From Limnomonas spitsbergensis (lineage: Eukaryota; Chlorophyta; Chlorophyceae; Chlamydomonadales), in contig JAYJMM010000050.1 of NCBI GenBank assembly GCA_037349105.1, positions 62,001-126,000 of the forward strand: a stretch of 64,000 nt of DNA. The letters run 5' to 3'. A model generated the notes under the pieces. That model worked only from the letters and a program-made list of their open reading frames with translations. It was not told the DNA's origin and searched no databases. Of the stretch, positions 30,101-45,100 are shown in pieces (position 1 is the first letter of the stretch; the number at the start of each line of letters is the position of its first letter). The position numbers and the translations under genes were made by a program.

Positions 30101-33100
30101 CCCTCCCCCGAGCCCTCCCCAGTACCCTCTCCCGTGCCCTCTCCAGTGCCATCCCCTGTGCCCACCCCCAAGCCCTCTCCTGTGCCCTCCCCTGAACCCT
30201 CTCCTGTAACCTATCATGTGCCCTCCCCCGTGCTCTCTCCAGTGCCATCCTCCGTGCCCTCCCCCGAGCCCTCTCCAGTTCCCTCTCTAGTGCCCTCCCC
30301 CGAGCCCTCCCCAGTACCCTCTCCCGTGCCCTCTCCAGTGCCATTCCCCGTGCCCTCCATCGAGCCCTCCCCTGTACCCTCCCCCGTTCCCTCTTCCGAG
30401 CCCTCTCCAGTACCCTCTCCAGTGCCCTCCCCCGAGCCCTCTCCAGTTCCCTCTCCAGTGCCCTCCCCCAAGCCCTCTCCAGTAACCTCCCCCGAGCCCT
30501 CCTCCGAGCCCTCCCCTGTACCCCCCCCCCCCATGCCCTCCCCCGAGCCCTCTCCTGTGCCCTCCCCCAAGCCCTCTCCAGAACCCTCCCCCGAGCCCTC
30601 ATCAGAACCCTCCCCCGAGCCCTCTCTAGTGCCCTCCCCCGTGCCCTCCCCCGAGCCCTCTCCAGTACCCTCACACAAGCCCTCTTCAGTGCCCTCTCCC
30701 GAGCCCTCTCCAGTGCCCTCCCCCTAGACCTCTCCCGAGTTCACCCCGAGCCCTCTCCAGTACCCTCTCCAGTGCCATCCGACTCTCCGACTCCATCGCT
30801 TTAGTGTAGAATGCCTTGTTACGCACATATATTTTTCATTTTTCAAAAGGGACATCCTTCATGCAGACGCAGCTACAGAATCAACATGAACATCCGCAAT
30901 AGCATTTGTTTAATGATAGACTTTCAAAGTAATGCATGATATTGTGATTGATGTAAATGGGTTTGTGAGAGGGGGTGTTGATTGAAGTAACTTGCAGTCA
31001 TGCATGCGGTCAGACCATGGGTTCTTAATTTACTCAGGTTCATCGGGCCGAAAAGCCAAGAACTCTGCTGCATGGAGCACACTAGCTCAAACTGTGGGCA
31101 CCAAGCCTATACAGGAGGTGAAGAGAGAGGGGGCGCTGGCCACAATAATGTGCGGTAATGCAGTCGTACCATGACCTATTAATTTATTCAGCTACATCTG
31201 GTAGAACAGATGAGAACCATGTAACATAGTTGGCACAAGCTCGGGGCAGTAACTGCAAGCCTAGACATGAAGTGAAGGAAGAGATAGCGTGCGTCGACCA
31301 CCATAAGCTGCGATGTTGCGGATTCATAATATATTTATGGACATCGGGCTGAACAGTCAAGAACTCCGGAACATGGAGCACAAAAGCCGGGATAGTGACA
31401 GCAAGCCTATGCAGGAAGTTAAGGAAGAGAGAGTGAGCGCTGATCACAATAAGCTGCGGTGATGCGGTATGGCCATGTGTTATTAATTTACACAAGTTCA
31501 TTGGGCTGAACAGCCAGGCCACTGCAGCATGGGGCGCACTAGCTCGTGCTAGTGACAAGGAGCATAGACATGAACTGAATGAAGAGAGAGTGAGCGCCGA
31601 CTGCAAAAAATTGCAGTGATGCGGCCGGGCTATGCGTTATTGATTTACTCGGGTTCATCGGGCAGAAAAGCCAACAACTCTGCAATATGGAGCACACTAG
31701 CTCAGGCCATTAGGCAGCAAGCCTAGACAGGAAGTGAAGGACGGAATAGGGGGTGCTGACTGCAATAAGTTGCGGTGATGCGGTCGAGCCATGTGTTATT
31801 AATTCATCCAGGTTCATCGAGCTGAACAACCAAGACATCTGCAACATGGAGCACCCTAGCTCAAACCAGTGGGCACCAAGCATAGACAAGAAGTGGAGGA
31901 AGAGAGAGGGGTCGCTGACCGCAACCCTCCACCGCTTGCAGAGGCATGTAGGGGTATGCACCTTCCACCACTTGCATGTGCATGTGGGGGACGCACCCTC
32001 CACCACATGCATGTGCGTGTATGGGTATGCACCCTCCAATGCTTGCAAAGGCATGTAGGGGTATGCATACCTGAGTGGTCTACTAGTAGCCATCAGCCAT
32101 TCCGAATCTGGAACTGCTGGCCTGCAGCTACAGCGAGCATGCACACCAGCATGGAGCTGCTGGCGAGTGGTGAGCTTCCATGCCAAAATATAAAATTATA
32201 GATGCTAGCCAGCTTAGTGAACAGCCTGCACCATCTGGCGAGCTTGCGCACTAGCGTGAAGCTTCTGGCCATCTTGCACACCAGCTATCAGCATGAAGTT
32301 GGTGGTCAGCTTGCGCACCGGCGTGCGTGGAGCTGAGGGACAACTTGCACACCAGCATGGAGCCCTCTCCAGTACCCTCTCCCGTGCCCTCCCCCGAGCC
32401 CTCCCCAGTACCCTCTCCCGTGCCCTCTCCAGTGCCATCCCCTGTGCCCTCCCCCAAGCCCTCTCATGTGCCCTCCCCTGAACCCTCTCCTGTAACCTAT
32501 CATGTGCCCTCCCCCGTGCTCTCTCCAGTGCCATCATCCGTGCCCTCCCCCGAGCCCTCCCCAGTGCCCTCTCCAGTGCCCTCCCCCGAGCCCTCCCTAG
32601 TACCCTGTCCCGTGCCCTCTCCAGTGCCATTCCCCGTGCCCTCCCTCGAGCCCTCCCCTGTACCCTCCCCCGTTCCATCTTCCGAGCCCTCTCCAGTACC
32701 CTCTCCAGTGCCCTCCCCCGAGCCCTCTCCAGTTCCCTCTCCAGTGCCCTCCCCCAAGCCCTCTCCAGTAACCTCCCCCGAGCCCTCCCCCGAGCCCTCC
32801 CCTGTACCCTCCCCCCATGCCCTCCCCCGAGCCCTCTCATGTGCCCTTCCCCAAGCCCTCTCCATAACCCTCCCCCGAGCCCTCATCAGAACCCTCCCCC
32901 GAGCCTTCTCTAGTGCCCTCCCCCGTGCCCTCCCCCGAGCCCTCTCCAGTACCCTCACACAAGCCCTCTTCAGTGCCCTCTCCCGAGCCCTCTCCAGTGC
33001 CCTCCCCCTAGCCCTCTCCCGAGTTCACCCCGAGCCCTCTCCAGTACCCTCTCCAGTGCCATCCGACTCTCCGACTCCATCGCTTTAGTGTAGAATGCCT

Positions 33101-36100
33101 TGTTACGCACATATATTTTTCATTTTTCAAAAGGGACATCCTTCATGCAGACGCAGCTACAGAGTCAACATGAACATCCGCAATAGCATTTGTTTAATGA
33201 TAGACTTTCAAAGTAATGCATGATATTGTGATTGATGTAAATGGGTTTGTGAGAGGGGGTGTTGATTGAAGTAACTTGCAGTCATGCATGCGGTCAGACC
33301 ATGGGTTCTTAATTTACTCAGGTTCATCGGGCCGAAAAGCCAAGAACTCTGCTGCATGGAGCACACTAGCTCAAACTGTGGGCACCAAGCCTATACAGGA
33401 GGTGAAGAGAGAGGGGGCGCTGACCACAATAATGTGCGGTAATGCAGTCGTACCATGACCTATTAATTTATTCAGCTACATCTGGTAGAACAGATGACAA
33501 CCATGTAACATGGTTGGCACAAGCTCGGGGCAGTAACTGCAAGCCTAGACATGAAGTGAAGGAAGAGATAGCGTGCGTCGACCACCATAAGCTGCGATGT
33601 TGCGGATTCATAATATATTTATGGACATCGGGCTGAACAGTCAAGAACTCAGGAACATGGAGCACAAAAGCCGGGATAGTGACAGCAAGCCTATGCAGGA
33701 AGTGAAGGAAGAGAGAGTGAGCGCTGATCACAATAAGCTGCGGGTGATGCGGTATGGCCATGTGTTATTAATTTACACAAGTTCATTGGGCTGAACAGCC
33801 AGGCCAATGCAGCATGGGGCGCACTAGCTCGTGCTAGTGACAAGGAGCATATACATGAACTGAATGAAGAGAGAGTGAGCGCCGACTGCAAAAAAATTGC
33901 AGTGATGCGGCCGGGCTATGCGTTATTGATTTACTCGGGTTCATCGGGCAGAAAAGCCAACAACTCTGCAATATGGAGCACACTAGCTCAGGCCATTAGG
34001 CAGCAAGCCTAGACAGGAAGTGAAGGACGGAATAGGGGGTGCTGACTGCAATAAGTTGCGGTGATGCGGTCGAGCCATGTGTTATGAATTCATCCAGGTT
34101 CATCGAGCTGAACAACCAAGACATCTGCAACATGGAGCACCCTAGCTCAAACCAGTGGGCACCAAGCATAGACAAGAAGTGGAGGAAGAGAGAGGGGTCG
34201 CTGACCGCAACCCTCCACCGCTTGCAGAGGCATGTAGGGGTATGCACCTTCCACCACTTGCATGTGCATGTGGGGGACGCACCCTCCACCACATGCATGT
34301 GCGTGTATGGGTATGCACCCTCCAATGCTTGCAAAGGCATGTAGGGGTATGCATACCTGAGTGGTCTACTAGTAGCCATCAGCCATTCCGAATCTGGAAC
34401 TGCTGGCCTGCAGCTACAGCGAGCATGCACACCAGCATGGAGCTGCTGGCGAGTGGTGAGCTTCCATGCCAAAATATAAAATTATAGATGCTAGCCAGCT
34501 TAGTGAACAGCCTGCACCATCTGGCGAGCTTGCGCACTAGCGTGAAGCTTCTGGCCATCTTGCACACCAGCTATCAGCATGAAGTTGGTGGTCAGCTTGC
34601 GCACCGGCGTGCGTGGAGCTGAGGGACAACTTGCACACCAGCATGGAGCCCTCTCCAGTACCCTCTCCCGTGCCCTCCCCCGAGCCCTCCCCAGTACCCT
34701 CTCCCGTGCCCTCTCCAGTGCCATCCCCTGTGCTCTCCCCCAAGCCCTCTCATGTGCCCTCCCCTGAACCCTCTCCTGTAACCTATCATGTGCCCTCCCC
34801 CGTGCTCTCTCCAGTGCCATCATCCGTGCCCTCCCCCGAGCCCTCCCCAGTGCCCTCTCCAGTGCCCTCCCCCGAGCCCTCCCTAGTACCCTGTCCCGTG
34901 CCCTCTCCAGTGCCATTCCCCGTGCCCTCCCTCGAGCCCTCCCCTGTACCCTCCCCCGTTCCATCTTCCGAGCCCTCTCCAGTACCCTCTCCAGTGCCCT
35001 CCCCCGAGCCCTCTCCAGTTCCCTCTCCAGTGCCCGCCCCCAAGCCCTCCCCTGTACCCTCCCCCCATGCCCTCCCCCGAGCCCTCTCATGTGCCCTTCC
35101 CCAAGCCCTCTCCATAACCCTCCCCCGAGCCCTCATCAGAACCCTCCCCCGAGCCTTCTCTAGTGCCCTCCCCCGTGCCCTCCCCCGAGCCCTCTCCAGT
35201 ACCCTCACACAAGCCCTCTTCAGTGCCCTCTCCCGAGCCCTCTCCAGTGCCCTCCCCCTAGCCCTCTCCCGAGTTCACCCCGAGCCCTCTCCAGTACCCT
35301 CTCCAGTGCCATCCGACTCTCCGACTCCATCGCTTTAGTGTAGAATGCCTTGTTACGCACATATATTTTTCATTTTTCAAAAGGGACATCCTTCATGCAG
35401 ACGCAGCTACAGAGTCAACATGAACATCCGCAATAGCATTTGTTTAATGATATACTTTCAAAGTAATGCATGATATTGTGATTGATGTAAATGGGTTTGT
35501 GAGAGGGGGTGTTGATTGAAGTAACTTGCAGTCATGCATGCGGTAAGACCATGGGTTCTTAATTTACTCAGGTTCATCGGGCCGAAAAGCCAAGAACTCT
35601 GCTGCATGGAGCACACTAGCTCAAACTGTGGGCACCAAGCCTATACAGGAGGTGAAGAGAGAGGGGGCGCTGACCACAATAATGTGCGGTAATGCAGTCG
35701 TACCATGACCTATTAATTTATTCAGCTGCATCTGGTAGAACAGATGAGAACCATGTAACATGGTTGGCACAAGCTCGGGGCAGTAACTGCAAGCCTAGAC
35801 ATGAAGTGAAGGAAGAGATAGCGTGCGTCGACCACCATAAGCTGCGATGTTGCGGATTCATAATATATTTATGGACATCGGGCTGAACAGTCAAGAACTC
35901 AGGAACATGGAGCACAAAAGCCGGGATAGTGACAGCAAGCCTATGCAGGAAGTGAAGGAAGAGAGAGTGAGCGCTGATCACAATAAGCTGCGGGTGATGC
36001 GGTATGGCCATGTGTTATTAATTTACACAAGTTCATTGGGCTGAACAGCCAGGCCAATGCAGCATGGGGCGCACTAGCTCGTGCTAGTGACAAGGAGCAT

Positions 36101-39100
36101 AGACATGAACTGAATGAAGAGAGAGTGAGCGCCGACTGCAAAAAAATTGCAGTGATGCGGCCGGGCTATGCGTTATTGATTTACTCGGGTTCATCGGGCA
36201 GAAAAGCCAACAACTCTGCAATATGGAGCACACTAGCTCAGGCCATTAGGCAGCAAGCCTAGACAGGAAGTGAAGGACGGAATAGGGGGTGCTGACTGCA
36301 ATAAGTTGCGGTGATGCGGTCGAGCCATGTGTTATGAATTCATCCAGGTTCATCGAGCTGAACAACCAAGACATCTGCAACATGGAGCACCCTAGCTCAA
36401 ACCAGTGGGCACCAAGCATAGACAAGAAGTGGAGGAAGAGAGAGGGGTCGCTGACCGCAACCCTCCACCGCTTGCAGAGGCATGTAGGGGTATGCACCTT
36501 CCACCACTTGCATGTGCATGTGGGGGACGCACCCTCCACCACATGCATGTGCGTGTATGGGTATGCACCCTCCAATGCTTGCAAAGGCATGTAGGGGTAT
36601 GCATACCTGAGTGGTCTACTAGTAGCCATCAGCCATTCCGAATCTGGAACTGCTGGCCTGCAGCTACAGCGAGCATGCACACCAGCATGGAGCTGCTGGC
36701 GAGTGGTGAGCTTCCATGCCAAAATATAAAATTATAGATGCTAGCCAGCTTAGTGAACAGCCTGCACCATCTGGCGAGCTTGCGCACTAGCGTGAAGCTT
36801 CTGGCCATCTTGCACACCAGCTATCAGCATGAAGTTGGTGGTCAGCTTGCGCACCGGCGTGCGTGGAGCTGAGGGACAACTTGCACACCAGCATGGAGCC
36901 CTCTCCAGTACCCTCTCCCGTGCCCTCCCCCGAGCCCTCCCCAGTACCCTCTCCCGTGCCCTCTCCAGTGCCATCCCCTGTGCTCTCCCCCAAGCCCTCT
37001 CATGTGCCCTCCCCTGAACCCTCTCCTGTAACCTATCATGTGCCCTCCCCCGTGCTCTCTCCAGTGCCATCATCCGTGCCCTCCCCCGAGCCCTCCCCAG
37101 TGCCCTCTCCAGTGCCCTCCCCCGAGCCCTCCCTAGTACCCTGTCCCGTGCCCTCTCCAGTGCCATTCCCCGTGCCCTCCCTCGAGCCCTCCCCTGTACC
37201 CTCCCCCGTTCCATCTTCCGAGCCCTCTCCAGTACCCTCTCCAGTGCCCTCCCCCGAGCCCTCTCCAGTTCCCTCTCCAGTGCCCGCCCCCAAGCCCTCC
37301 CCTGTACCCTCCCCCCATGCCCTCCCCCGAGCCCTCTCATGTGCCCTTCCCCAAGCCCTCTCCATAACCCTCCCCCGAGCCCTCATCAGAACCCTCCCCC
37401 GAGCCTTCTCTAGTGCCCTCCCCCGTGCCCTCCCCCGAGCCCTCTCCAGTACCCTCACACAAGCCCTCTTCAGTGCCCTCTCCCGAGCCCTCTCCAGTGC
37501 CCTCCCCCTAGCCCTCTCCCGAGTTCACCCCGAGCCCTCTCCAGTACCCTCTCCAGTGCCATCCGATTCTCCGACTCCATCGCTTTAGTGTAGAATGCCT
37601 TGTTACGCACATATATTTTTCATTTTTCAAAAGGGACATCCTTCATGCAGACGCAGCTACAGAGTCAACATGAACATCCGCAATAGCATTTGTTTAATGA
37701 TATACTTTCAAAGTAATGCATGATATTGTGATTGATGTAAATGGGTTTGTGAGAGGGGGTGTTGATTGAAGTAACTTGCAGTCATGCATGCGGTAAGACC
37801 ATGGGTTCTTAATTTACTCAGGTTCATCGGGCCGAAAAGCCAAGAACTCTGCTGCATGGAGCACACTAGCTCAAACTGTGGGCACCAAGCCTATACAGGA
37901 GGTGAAGAGAGAGGGGGCGCTGACCACAATAATGTGCGGTAATGCAGTCGTACCATGACCTATTAATTTATTCAGCTGCATCTGGTAGAACAGATGAGAA
38001 CCATGTAACATGGTTGGCACAAGCTCGGGGCAGTAACTGCAAGCCTAGACATGAAGTGAAGGAAGAGATAGCGTGCGTCGACCACCATAAGCTGCGATGT
38101 TGCGGATTCATAATATATTTATGGACATCGGGCTGAACAGTCAAGAACTCAGGAACATGGAGCACAAAAGCCGGGATAGTGACAGCAAGCCTATGCAGGA
38201 AGTGAAGGAAGAGAGAGTGAGCGCTGATCACAATACGCTGCGGTGATGCGGTATGGCCATGTGTTATTAATTTACACAAGTTCATTGGGCTGAACAGCCA
38301 GGCCAATGCAGCATGGGGCGCACTAGCTCGTGCTAGTGACAAGGAGCATAGACATGAACTGAATGAAGAGAGAGTGAGCGCCGACTGCAAAAAAATTGCA
38401 GTGATGCGGCCGGGCTATGCGTTATTGATTTACTCGGGTTCATCGGGCAGAAAAGCCAACAACTCTGCAATATGGAGCACACTAGCTCAGGCCATTAGGC
38501 AGCAAGCCTAGACAGGAAGTGAAGGACGGAATAGGGGGTGCTGACTGCAATAAGTTGCGGTGATGCGGTCGAGCCATGTGTTATTAATTCATCCAGGTTC
38601 ATCGAGCTGAACAACCAAGACATCTGCAACATGGAGCACCCTAGCTCAAACCAGTGGGCACCAAGCCTAGACAAGAAGTGGAGGAAGAGAGAGGGGTCGC
38701 TGACCGCAACCCTCCACCGCTTGCAGAGGCATGTAGGGGTATGCACCTTCCACCACTTGCATGTGCATGTGGGGGACGCACCCTCCACCACATGCATGTG
38801 CGTGTATGGGTATGCACCCTCCAATGCTTGCAAAGGCATGTAGGGGTATGCAGACCTGAGTGGTCTACTAGTAGCCATCAGCCATTCCGAATCTGGAACT
38901 GCTGGCCTGCAGCTACAGCGAGCATGCACACCAGCATGGAGCTGCTGGCGAGTGGTGAGCTTCCATGCCAAAATATAAAATTATAGATGCTAGCCAGCTT
39001 AGTGAACAGCCTGCACCATCTGGCGAGCTTGCGCACTAGCGTGAAGCTTCTGGCCATCTTGCACACCAGCTATCAGCATGAAGTTGGTGGTCAGCTTGCG

Positions 39101-42100
39101 CACCGGCGTGCGTGGAGCTGAGGGACAACTTGCACACCAGCATGGAGCCCTCTCCAGTACCCTCTCCCGTGCCCTCCCCCGAGCCCTCCCCAGTACCCTC
39201 TCCCGTGCCCTCTCCAGTGCCATCCCCTGTGCCCTCCCCCAAGCCCTCTCCTGTGCCCTCCCCTGAACCCTCTCCTGTAACCTATCATGTGCCCTCCCCC
39301 GTGCTCTCTCCATTGCCTTCATCCGTGCCCTCCCCCGAGCCCTCTCCAGTACCCTCTCCAGTGCCCTCCCCCGAGCCCTCTCCAGTTCCCTCTCCAGTGC
39401 CCTCCCCCAAGCCCTCTCTAGTAACCTCCCCCGAGCCCTCCCCCGAGCCCTCCCCTGTACCCTCCCCCCCATGCCCTCCCCCGAGCCCTCTCATGTGCCC
39501 TCCCCCAAGCCCTCTCCATAACCCTCCCCCGAGCCCTCATCAGAACCCTCCCCCGAGCCTTCTTTAGTGCCCTCCCCCGTGCCCTCCCCCGAGCCCTCTC
39601 CAGTACCCTCACACAAGCCCTCTTCAGTGCCCTCTCCCGAGCCCTCTCCAGTGCCCTCCCCCTAGCCCTCTCCCGAGTTCACCCCGAGCCCTCTCCAGTA
39701 CCCTCTCCAGTGCCATCCGACTCTCCGACTCCATCGCTTTAGTGTAGAATGCCTTGTTACGCACATATATTTTTCATTTTTCAAAAGGGACATCCTTCAT
39801 GCAGACGCAGCTACAGACTCAACATGAACATCCGCAATATCATTTGTTTAATGATATACTTTCAAAGTAATGCATGATATTGTGATTGATGTAAATGGGT
39901 TTGTGAGAGGGGGTGTTGATTGAAGTAACTTGCAGTCATGCATGCGGTCAGACCATGGATTCTTAATTTACTCAGGTTCATCGGGCCGAAAAGCCAAGAA
40001 CTCTGCTGCATGGAGCACACTAGCTCAAACTGTGGGCACCAAGCCTATACAGGAGGTGAAGAGAGAGGGGGCGCTGACCACAATAATGTGCGGTAATGCA
40101 GTCGTACCATGACCTATTAATTTATTCAGCTGCATCTGGTAGAACAGATGAGAACCATGTAACATGGTTGGCACAAGCTCGGGGCAGTAACTGCAAGCCT
40201 AGACATGAAGTGAAGGAAGAGATAGCGTGCGTCGACCACCATAAGCTGCGATGTTGCGGATTCATAATATATTTATGGACATCGGGCTGAACAGTCAAGA
40301 ACTCCGGAACATGGAGCACAAAAGCCGGGATAGTGACAGCAAGCCTATGCAGGAAGTGAAGGAAGAGAGAGTGAGCGCTGATCACAATAAGCTGCGGTGA
40401 TGCGGTAGGGCCATGTGTTATTAATTTACACAAGTTCATTGGGCTGAACAGCCAGGCCACTGCAGCATGGGGCGCACTAGCTCGTGCTAGTGACAAGGAG
40501 CATAGACATGAACTGAATGAAGAGAGAGTGAGCGCCGACTGCAAAAAAGTTGCAGTGATGCGGCCGGGCTATGCGTTATTGATTTACTCGGGTTCATCGG
40601 GCAGAAAAGCCAACAACTCTGCAATATGGAGCACACTAGCTCAGGCCATTAGGCAGCAAGCCTAGACAGGAAGTGAAGGACGGAATAGGGGGTGCTGACT
40701 GCAATAAGTTGCGGTGATGCGGTCGAACCATGTGTTATTAATTCATCCAGGTTCATCGAGCTGAACAACCAAGACATCTGCAACATGGAGCACCCTAGCT
40801 CAAACCAGTGGGCACCAAGCATAGACAAGAAGTGGAGGAAGAGAGAGGGGTCGCTGACCGCAACCCTCCACCGCTTGCAGAGGCATGTAGGGGTATGCAC
40901 CTTCCACCACTTGCATGTGCATGTGGGGGACGCACCCTCCACCACATGCATGTGCGTGTATGGGTATGCACCCTCCAATGCTTGCAAAGGCATGTAGGGG
41001 TATGCATACCTGAGTGGTCTACTAGTAGCCATCAGCCATTCAGAATCTGGAACTGCTGGCCTGCAGCTACAGCGAGCATGCACACCAGCATGGAGCTGCT
41101 GGCGAGTGGTGAGCTTCCATGCCAAAATATAAAATTATAGATGCTAGTCAGCTTAGTGAACAGCCTGCACCATCTGGCGAGCTTGCGCACTAGCGTGAAG
41201 CTTCTGGCCATCTTGCACACCAGCTATCAGCATGAAGTTGGTGGTCAGCTTGCGCACCGGCGTGCGTGGAGCTGAGGGACAACTTGCACACCAGCATGGA
41301 GCCCTCTCCAGTACCCTCTCCCGTTCCCTCCCCCGAGCCCTCCCCAGTACCCTCTCCCGTGCCCTCTCCAGTGCCATCCCCTGTGCCCTCCCCCAAGCCC
41401 TCTCCTGTGCCCTCCCCTGAACCCTCTCCTGTAACCTATCATGTGCCCTCCCCCGTGCTCTCTCCAGTGCCATCATCCGTGCCCTCCCCCGAGCCCTCCC
41501 CAGTGCCCTCTCCAGTGCCCTCCCCCGAGCCCTCCCTAGTACCCTGTCCCGTGCCCTTTCCAGTGCCATTCCCCGTGACCTCCCTCGAGCCCTCCCCTGT
41601 ACCCTCCCCCGTTCCATCTTCCGAGCCCTCTCCAGTACCCTCTCCAGTGCCCTCCCCCGAGCCCTCTCCAGTTCCCTCTCCAGTGCCCTCCCCCAAGCCC
41701 TCTCCAGTAACCTCCCCCGAGCCCTCCCCCGAGCCCTCCCCTGTACCCTCCCCCCATGCCCTCCCCCGAGCCCTCTCATGTGCCCTTCCCCAAGCCCTCT
41801 CCATAACCCTCCCCCGAGCCCTCATCAGAACCCTCCCCCGAGCCTTCTCTAGTGCCCTCCCCCGTGCCCTCCCCCGAGCCCTCTCCAGTACCCTCACACA
41901 AGCCCTCTTCAGTGCCCTCTCCCGAGCCCTCTCCAGTGCCCTCCCCCTAGCCCTCTCCCGAGTTCACCCCGAGCCCTCTCCAGTACCCTCTCCAGTGCCA
42001 TCCGACTCTCCGACTCCATCGCTTTAGTGTAGAATGCCTTGTTACGCACATATATTTTTCATTTTTCAAAAGGGACATCCTTCATGCAGACGCAGCTACA

Positions 42101-45100
42101 GAGTCAACATGAACATCCGCAATAGCATTTGTTTAATGATAGACTTTCAAAGTAATGCATGATATTGTGATTGATGTAAATGGGTTTGTGAGAGGGGGTG
42201 TTGATTGAAGTAACTTGCAGTCATGCATGCGGTCAGACCATGGGTTCTTAATTTACTCAGGTTCATCGGGCCGAAAAGCCAAGAACTCTGCTGCATGGAG
42301 CACACTAGCTCAAACTGTGGGCACCAAGCATATACAGGAGGTGAAGAGAGAGGGGGCGCTGACCACAATAATGTGCGGTAATGCATTCGTACCATGACCT
42401 ATTAATTTATTCAGCTACATCTGGTAGAACAGATGAGAACCATGTAACATGGTTGGCACAAGCTCGGGGCAGTAACTGCAAGCCTAGACATGAAGTGAAG
42501 GAAGAGATAGCGTGCGTCGACCACCATAAGCTGCGATGTTGCGGATTCATAATATATTTATGGACATCGGGCTGAACAGTCAAGAACTCAGGAACATGGA
42601 GCACAAAAGCCGGGATAGTGACAGCAAGCCTATGCAGGAAGTGAAGGAAGAGAGAGTGAGCGCCGATCACAATAAGCTGCGGTGATGCGGTATGGCCATG
42701 TGTTATTAATTTACACAAGTTCATTGGGCTGAACAGCCAGGCCACTGCAGCATGGGGCGCACTAGCTCGTGCTAGTGACAAGGAGCATAGACATGAACTG
42801 AATGAATAGAGAGTGAGCGCCGACTGCAAAAAAATTGCAGTGATGCGGCCGGGCTATGCGTTATTGATTTACTCGGGTTCATCGGGCAGAAAAGCCAACA
42901 ACTCTGCAATATGGAGCACACTAGCTCAGGCCATTAGGCAGCAAGCCTAGACAGGAAGTGAAGGACGGAATAGGGGGTGCTGACTGCAATAAGTTGCGGT
43001 GATGCGGTCGAGCCATGTGTTATGAATTCATCCAGGTTCATCGAGCTGAACAACCAAGACATCTGCAACATGGAGCACCCTAGCTCAAACCAGTGGGCAC
43101 CAAGCATAGACAAGAAGTGGAGGAAGAGAGAGGGGTCGCTGACCGCAACCCTCCACCGCTTGCAGAGGCATGTAGGGGTATGCACCTTCCACCACTTGCA
43201 TGTGCATGTGGGGGACGCACCCTCCACCACATGCATGTGCGTGTATGGGTATGCACCCTCCAATGCTTGCAAAGGCATGTAGGGGTATGCAGACCTGAGT
43301 GGTCTACTAGTAGCCATCAGCCATTCCGAATCTGGAACTGCTGGCCTGCAGCTACAGCGAGCATGCACACCAGCATGGAGCTGCTGGCGAGTGGTGAGCT
43401 TCCATGCCAAAATATAAAATTATAGATGCTAGCCAGCTTAGTGAACATCCTGCACCATCTGGCGAGCTTGCGCACTAGCGTGAAGCTTCTGGCCATCTTG
43501 CACACCAGCTATCAGCATGAAGTTGGTGGTCAGCTTGCGCACCGGCGTGCGTGGAGCTGAGGGACAACTTGCACACCAGCATGGAGCCCTCTCCAGTACC
43601 CTCTCCCGTGCCCTCCCCCGAGCCCTCCCCAGTACCCTCTCCCGCGCCCTCTCCAGTGCCATCCCCTGTGCCCTCCCCCAAGCCCTCTCCTGTGCCCTCC
43701 CCTGAACCCTCTCCTGTAACCTATCATGTGCCCTCCCCCGTGCTCTCTCCAGTGCCATCATCCGTGCCCTCCCCCGAGCCCTCTCCAGTTCCCTCTCCAG
43801 TGCCCTCCCCCGAGCCCTCCCCAGTACCCTCTCCCGTGCCCTCTCCAGTGCCATTCCCCGTGCCCTCCCTCGAGCCCTCCCCTGTACCCTCCCCCGTTCC
43901 ATCTTCCGAGCCCTCTCCAGTACCCTCTACAGTGCCCTCCCCCGAGCCCTCTCCAGTTCCCTCTCCAGTTCCCTCTCCAGTTCCCTCCCCCAAGCCCTCT
44001 CCAGTAACCTCCCCCGAGCCCTCCCCCGAGCCCTCCCCTGTACCCTCCCCCCCATGCCCTCCCCCGAGCCCTCTCATGTGCCCTCCCCCAAGCCCTCTCC
44101 ATAACCCTCCCCCGAGCCCTCATCAGAACCCTCCCCCGAGCCTTCTCTTGTGCCCTCCCCCGTGCCCTCCCCCGAGCCCTCTCCAGTACCCTCACACAAG
44201 CCCTCTTCAGTGCCCTCTCCCGAGCCCTCTCCAGTGCCCTCCCCCTAGACCTCTCCCGAGTTCACCCCGAGCCCTCTCCAGTACCCTCTCCAGTGCCATC
44301 CGACTCTCCGACTCCATCGCTTTAGTGTAGAATGCCTTGTTACGCACATATATTTTTCATTTTTCAAAAGGGACATCCTTCATGCAGACGCAGCTACAGA
44401 GTCAACATGAACATCCGCAATAGCATTTGTTTAATGATAGACTTTCAAAGTAATGCATGATATTGTGATTGATGTAAATGGGTTTGTGAGAGGGGGTGTT
44501 GATTGAAGTAACTTGCAGTCATGCATGCGGTCAGACCATGGGTTCTTAATTTACTCAGGTTCATCGGGCCGAACAGCCAAGAACTCTGCTGCATGGAGCA
44601 CACTAGCTCAAACTGTGGGCACCAAGCATATACAGGAGGTGAAGAGAGAGGGGGCGCTGACCACAATAATGTGCGGTAATGCAGTCGTACCATGACCTAT
44701 TAATTTATACAGCTACATCTGGTAGAACAGATGAGAACCATGTAACATGGTTGGCACAAGCTCGGGGCAGTAACTGCAAGCCTAGACATGAAGTGAAGGA
44801 AGAGATAGCGTGCGTCGACCACCATAAGCTGCGATGTTGCGGATTCATAATATATTTATGGACATCGGGCTGAACAGTCAAGAACTCCGGAACATGGAGC
44901 ACAAAAGCCGGGATAGTGACAGCAAGCCTATGCAGGAAGTGAAGGAAGAGAGAGTGAGCGCTGATCACAATAAGCTGCGGTGATGCGGTAGGGCCATGTG
45001 TTATTAATTTACACAGGTGCATTGGGCTGAACAGCCAGGCAACTGCAGCATGGGGCGCACTAGCTCGTGCTAGTGACAAGGAGCATAGACATGAACTGAA

